From Monosporascus cannonballus (lineage: Eukaryota; Ascomycota; Sordariomycetes; Xylariales): DNA of 64,000 nucleotides. Position numbers and translations under genes: made by a program. Under the pieces are notes generated by a model, which had not been told where the DNA came from, made no database searches, and saw only the letters and a list, made by a program, of their open reading frames with translations. Location of the stretch: the NCBI GenBank assembly GCA_004154925.1, contig QJNS01000743.1, positions 248,378 to 312,377 on the forward strand. The letters run 5' to 3'. Shown one piece after another: positions 58,200-64,000 of the stretch; within the stretch, counting starts at the first letter, position 1, and the number at the start of each line of letters is the position of its first letter.

Positions 58200-61100
58200 T
58201 TAAGGAATTATTATTAGCGATCCCGGCGCTACCGGTAAAAGTTGCTTAGTAGGCGTTAAGTATTTTCTGAATCCGGATAGTTTTGCCATTTATTTAAATA
58301 TTAAATAAATTTATTTTCTTTTTTTACATCGACAATCATTTTATTTTATTTATGATTTCGTTTCTTGTTTTTATATCGTTTCGCGCTATATAAATTTTAA
58401 TGGTATTTGTTATTAACTTAAGTAACGGAAATTTTAAAAAATTAAATAAAATATAATTTTCGGTAAAAATTTCTGTTAATAATTATTTTCTGAATTTTTT
58501 ATTAATTTTGTACCGACCTCTCTATCTGAAATTAAATCTTTTGCCAGCGTTTTTTCTTTAAATATTTTAAGTCGGAAGAAATTATGTTTCCCTTTAGAAA
58601 ATTATTTTTTAACCTTTTTGGGCTATAATACTCAGTTGTATAATTCTATAACAATTCTAACTTTAATTTCATATTTTAATATAATTATTTATTTTAATAT
58701 TAATAAATCCATCGTACGTATTTATGTAAATATTAAATATAAACCCAACATTTGCGTGTATTGAATTCCTTTTAATATTGTTATAATAACTAATATTATA
58801 TTTTACATATATTTTTAATATCTAGTTTAACTGTTTCAATTATTTATTTATTGAAAGTCTATATGTGTTAAATAATATGTAATTTAACTTAATTCAAAAT
58901 GTAAAATTTTGTTAAAACTTTAAAATAAACGTAAATTTTTATCGGAAATAACTTCGTATAATAATCCGTATATGTCAAAGATATTTCCGAAAAAGATATA
59001 TACCATTTATTCGACATTGGTATTTTTTGGGTAAGTTAAAAAAATAAGAGAATCCGGTAAACCCATCCATAATCACGAAAATACTGTTATAACATACAAT
59101 TATTATTGAAGTTTCGGATAAATGAAATTTAACCAAAAAAATTATTTTGACCGAATCTTATAGTTTTTTAAAAAAAAATTAATAATAGTTATTATTTTCC
59201 ATAAGGCTTATACTGTTACGTCTTGGCCTTATTACAAAGATTATATTATCGTCGTATTTTTTAAACTATTATTTTCATTTTAAGGAAATAATAAATACTG
59301 CAAAATCGTTTTAAGGTTTTCTAAATCCCTGGATATCCGTTTAACCGATTTTATATACACTATATATAAAGTCTAACACTTTCCTGGTATTTATAATATA
59401 TTTTTAAAAAAACAATTTTCCTAAAGTATGATTACATTTTTTTAATATATATATTATGATAGATTTTATATTTTTATAATTTATTGTAGAGATAAATGTC
59501 TTTTTCAGATAACATCGAAAACAATAAAATTAATTTTAACTTACTTTTTTTTCACAATCTAGTCGCTTATTTAAAATATTTGTTCTGCTATTTTCAAGCC
59601 CTTTTTATAAATAATAACGAAATCGAAATTATTTATTTCTTTTATATATCTGAATTATAATTTCATAAGTTCTCTAGTTGTAATAAATCGGGTAAATTTT
59701 TAATAGTTCCTGTAAACCTTAAGTTTAAATATTTTTCTTTGAGAAAATATCTAACTTTTCGAAAAGCCATAATATTAACCATAAATTTCTTGTTGAAAAT
59801 AGCCTATTTAAATTCGGCTGCTTTTAATTTGAGCGAAAAAAGAATTATAAAAAGTTGCCTTAATTATTTCGTTATGTAATTACCTCATTTAATATGTCAT
59901 CCGAAATATCGGTTTTTAGTTCGACGGAACGTATTAAATCGTACATAATTAGTATTAGTACGTTAATAATCGTATTTTTAATTTCTTGAATTGTTTTTTA
60001 TCCATAATATTTATTTAAACTTTTTATAATGGTTAGAAAATTTAAATTTTATTCTTTTTAAATTATAATTGGGGTTTATTATTTCATAAATATAAAATAT
60101 TTTGGAGTTTATTTGGATATATCTTACGGTAATAATATGTTCGAGATATTGTATTTTTTTAATTTATGAAATTAGGTTTTTTTTATTGATTAGCAAATTC
60201 ACGTCTTATATGACTTAAAAACTCTTATAAACGTATTATATATATCTTTTTTCCGTTTTGAAATAATTAAAAATATTATTAAAGTAATATATAATTTACT
60301 ATCTGCTGGAAAGGTATTAATACGTTTGTAAATCCTATTAACGTAACCAAATATTTATATAATTCGTATTTTAATTTGAAAATTATATTTGAATCGTATT
60401 TTTTTCTTAATTCTAATAAAATCAATCATATTTATTTTTAAAATCAAATACTATAAATTATTTTGGTTCATATAATCGGGTTTTTATTTTAATAGTTAAA
60501 GGTCAAAATATTTAGTTTTAATAATAACATCGTTTAATTATTAAAAATTAACCATAAGTTATAATTTCTTCCTTTACTAAAATACGAAAAATATAAAATA
60601 CTTTACAGTTAATTTTAAAGGTCGAATTTATCTTTAATGTAATTAAATTTTCTAATATTCTTTAAAATAGGTAATTTATTTTTTTTAAATTATAAATAAA
60701 GTAAAACTTCGTAAATATATTTTTAGAAATTATTTTATAATCCCATTTATTATATTCAGGTAATTTCGTATTTAATATATTTTTGAAAAATTACTTATAT
60801 TTGCAATATTATGCCAACATATTAATTAAATTTTCCAACTTTTAAAATCATTATTTCAAATCCCTTTTTAATTACTTAAACTTTGTTTTAATAATAACAA
60901 CGATATGTTTTTTTAACTCTGTTAATATTTTATTCTTTTGAGTAATAAAATATTCATAATAGTTTTATGCTTTTATTCGTTACTACTTTCGATCGATTAT
61001 TAAGATTTTAATTTTTCTGTATTTAATTTATTAACAGGATATAAAATGAACCTTATTTAATTAATTGTTTTGTTCAATAAAATTCCACATTAATATATCT

Positions 61101-63150
61101 ATAATAATTGTAAAATTATGCTATCATTCTTAAATGAAATAATATTCAAATTAACCATTTAATATCGTTTTCAAATATAAATATCAAAGTGATTAATTTC
61201 GCATTAAGTTTTTCCGTTATCGTGAGCGAATTCTTAACTTTCGGTATTTATAATTATGTAAATTTTTAACTTAAAATTCCACTATAATTTAAGCTTATTA
61301 ATAATAATTAATATATTATAATTTCTACTTAAAGTTCCGTAATCTACCATTACGGTATACTAATAGGTTCCGATTCGTATATCCAAAATAATAAGATTAT
61401 TAACAGCTCTTATCGTTGCATTTAAAGCCTTTTTTTTAAAAAAAACTTTTCTTAATTTCTTTAAATTTTATTGTTCGGACGCGTTTTTATAAATAACTTT
61501 TTTCTTTTAATTTCTTTTCGAATTTGTTAAAACTTATTTGTATGTTTTCGTATAGTACACTAAATTATTACATTTATTATATTTGCGGACATATTTATCT
61601 TTTAAATTATAACAATTTTTCAATTAACGTATAATTTTGTATCCTAATAAATGTATTGTTTTTTATGTTACGTACACTATCTTATTAGGCTTTTTATAAC
61701 TTATCGTTTTTTAATAAAACGTTTAGGTAAATTGTTAAGTTCTTTTCTTTAAGCATTTTTTGGTAAAATCTATAATAAATATTAATTAAAAATAAAACTC
61801 TATAATTTCTTCATAGCAAACTTTTTCCACAGTATGCTGTTAACATTTTTACGGAATAATCATTAATTTAATTGTAAAAGCAAAAAACAATCTTTTTACG
61901 GGCATTACTTTCCTTTTCGCTAATTTTATAAAATTGTTTGCTCATCAACATTATATTATAAGGCAATAATTTAAAAAATATCGATACCACCGCTTATCGA
62001 CCTTGTTATCCCCGGTTTAATAAGGAAAATCGAATCCCCTTTTATATATACGTACGATATATTAATAAATGGATTTTTTCCATTCGTTATACACTAGATA
62101 TTTTGGTCGCCTATAATATACGGCGTACATTTTACCATACCGATTAGGCCTTATATCTCTTTTTTTCGTAATTAAAATATCCAACCTAATTCCAATTTCG
62201 TCTATAAGTAATACCAAATTCCATAAATCCTAATGCAATATTATAAAATATATTATTATGTAGAAAAGTACCAATATTAATGATATTTCAAATCTTAATA
62301 TTTTGTTTAGGCTTAATATTTCTTATGTACTAAATATATTTCTATTATCGAATTTCAATAGTATAACGATAAAATTTAACAAAAAATTGAATCGATTTAT
62401 TTGAAGAAATTCCTTTTAGGCATTTTTATTTCAGCCGTCGAAAAATTTAGCTATTAATATTTCTTATTCCTAATTTAGCTTAAAAGCCAGCTAAATAACC
62501 GTACTGCCGTAACTGAACGTTGATCCTTTTATCGTCATTACTAAATTCATATTTTAACTTTTATTTTTTTCATTTACTATTCCGAAGCCTTTTGTCGATG
62601 TTTGTTTAAATTATTCGTAATGATTATATATTCCAATTTCTTTAAATTTAATTTCTTGTTAATAGATTAACATATTCCTTTACCGCAAATTCGAATTAAA
62701 TAAGTATATTTCCGATAAATCGTTTTATTGTAAATTTTGCTTATAAAATAAACGTAGCGAATCGAATATGAGAATATCTAAGTACATTTAATAATATATT
62801 AAAAATAATTGCAATTTCGTAAAAATAATAGCGAATAACTTAGATTTAAAAAATGGAAACATTTTTCTAGTTTTTTTTAGTAAAATCTAACTAAATCACT
62901 TGGTTTAATTTAGGAGATTTCTCAATATCCGGGGTTTTACGTTTGCTTTTAAGTTTTTTGTATGCTACTTGACGATCTCGTAAAGTTATTATTTTTCTTT
63001 TCGAAATACATAAGGCGTATATTCAAAAGATCCAGTTATCGAAAAATTTCTTCCTTTGTTAAACGGGATTACTGTTCCTTTTAGTTTAAATTCATATTTT
63101 TATTAAGGATTTCGTAAGTTAATTACTAACTAATAAATGTGTTATCGCAA
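58200..63150 (-). pseudogene. D gag-pol, heavily eroded
   Basis: Minus-strand polyprotein remains. The chromodomain region is near 58262-58300 (the plus strand reads TGAATCCGGATAGTTTTGCC, complement of the W-K-x-P-D-S block). RNase H reads VELKTDISDDILNEVI near 59890-59940. The reverse-transcriptase box near 60255-60290 reads YYFNNIFNYFKTEK, so YLDD has become YFNN. The gag zinc knuckle near 62190 has lost its Cys residues (GYFNYEK) and is followed by a likely deletion. Stops are so frequent that no long frame survives. Confidence 0.7.
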
Positions 63151-63197
63151 ATGTTATTCAAAATTTAATAATATTATTAAACAAAAACACGCACCGT

Positions 63198-63575
63198 ATA
63201 ACGGCTACGGGTTTAGCTAATTACTAAATTTTAATCGAAAGGATTTATATTAATAGAAATATCACAAATTTCATATATTAAATACAGTACCTCATTACAT
63301 TTTGCAATAACAAAAATATTTTAAAAATAAAAGTACGTTGTAAATTCTAGTTATTTAATTTGTAAAATGAATGAATATATATTTTATTTAAATAATAAAA
63401 TATTTTATTCAATTTTAAAATTATTATAAACTTAATTCCATTGAATACGATTAGTTTTATATAGATTTACTTAGATTTTATCGCCAAAAGAGATCCAAAT
63501 CGCATAACATTTAATTTTAATGTTCACTAAGCTAATATACGTACGTATACGGATTAAAACGGGTTTGTCGTAATT
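63198..63575 (-). repeat. D 5' LTR
   Basis: It ends (minus strand) CGTAGCCGTTAT, followed by interior sequence like that of B and E/G. 63453-63510 aligns with 57495-57550 (CCAAATCGCATAA and TTTTATATAGATTTA shared). The outer end is mutated and only approximately placed. Confidence 0.65.
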
Positions 63576-64000
63576 TCTAATTTAAGAACCAAATAAATAC
63601 CTGGTTAAAACATTCTATATTTTGTAACAACTCTTTATTTTATCCTTAATTGATCTGAAATTATAAAGATATTTGCCAAAGAATACGCCGAATTAAAATA
63701 AATAATTGCCCAAATATAAATTGTAAGAAACAAAATAAAAACGTACGAAAACAGTAAAATTTAAGTTATACGTTTAAATATTAAAAATAGAGATTTTAAT
63801 TAAAATAATAAAGTATTAAAAAGACATACCTTATTAATCTGTATTGCAAAAACAGATATTTTCGTTTTAAAAAAACTCCCGTTAAAGCCTAACGTAAGTT
63901 CGCAAAGGCTAAATTTCGGCTAATATTCTCCTTTTTTATATAATTTAAGGCATTTAACTAATTTAATTAGACTATATAAAGAGTATATATCCATAATAAG
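63576..64000. other. AT-rich sequence, nothing recognised
   Basis: AT-rich flank of element D up to the window edge. No gene, repeat partner or RNA was identified. Confidence 0.45.

Larger units (their letters stand above)
57238..63575 (-). mobile_element. D: nearly full-length gypsy chromovirus, heavily eroded
   Basis: A minus-strand LTR retrotransposon of about 6.3 kb, with 5' LTR about 63198-63575 and 3' LTR about 57238-57606. It shares the polypurine tract block, post-LTR sequence and coding order with A and E/G, but its LTRs have a different first half (ATTTGGATTTCTTTTG-type words, no CTTAAG tract). It is a related subfamily. Coding sequence is more eroded than in any other copy. It lies 243 bases from E/G. 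Confidence 0.75.

Noticed and set aside
1..64000. Bacterial or phage origin
   Set aside because: No ribosome-binding-site-led operons or long frames; instead LTRs, chromodomains, pogo and piggyBac transposases and RIP point to a filamentous ascomycete.

Overview
The window looks like an AT-rich, RIP-degraded (repeat-induced point mutation) transposon graveyard from a filamentous ascomycete (Pezizomycotina). I found no intact host gene, rRNA gene, convincing tRNA gene or CRISPR array. Base composition is extremely AT-rich. Every recognisable coding stretch is transposon-derived and full of stops, and most stops and missense changes are C-to-T or G-to-A in CpA/TpG context (CAA to TAA, CAT to TAT, TGT to TAT). 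That is the signature of RIP. I cannot name the species.

Layout. 1-13.4 kb is an almost featureless AT desert with four short dispersed repeat fragments. A small inverted repeat (13427-13551) and a 70-bp tandem duplication precede a pogo/Fot1-like Tc1-mariner element, P1 (14127-15984, minus strand). From 17.3 to 29.1 kb lies Ty3/gypsy chromovirus A (plus strand). It contains a nested piggyBac-like element C (about 18099-20266) and an inverted, 3'-truncated second gypsy copy B (23524-27448, minus). From 31.6 to 35.5 kb lie two more pogo/Fot1-like copies: P2 (31645-33634, both terminal inverted repeats visible) and P3 (34416 to about 35500, one end only). From 35.5 to 46.8 kb is AT desert with a possible solo LTR fragment, a second copy of a short repeat, a 19-bp tandem repeat and one unassigned coding-like stretch. 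From 47.0 to 57.0 kb lies gypsy element E/G (minus) inside an older repeat R1, which is also present at about 3.94-4.12 kb; the two R1 copies reveal the insertion site. E/G is itself interrupted by F, a 5'-truncated plus-strand gypsy copy (50546-53962). From 57.2 to 63.6 kb lies D, a heavily eroded but nearly full-length gypsy element of a related LTR subfamily (minus).

How the parts work. The gypsy elements share one plan: LTR, gag with a CCHC zinc knuckle, protease region, reverse transcriptase/RNase H, integrase with an N-terminal zinc finger, and a C-terminal chromodomain. After pol comes a convergent, antisense ORF of about 130 codons, then a polypurine tract and the 3' LTR. This antisense ORF is recognisable in all four copies that keep the 3' region (A, E/G, F, D) and is the most interesting system in the window. 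Copy B still has an intact YLDD reverse-transcriptase box, while the others have lost it to mutation, so the copies differ in age or exposure to RIP. Pol-protein assignments rest on motifs read by eye. Dispersed repeat boundaries are approximate to about 10-20 bases unless stated.
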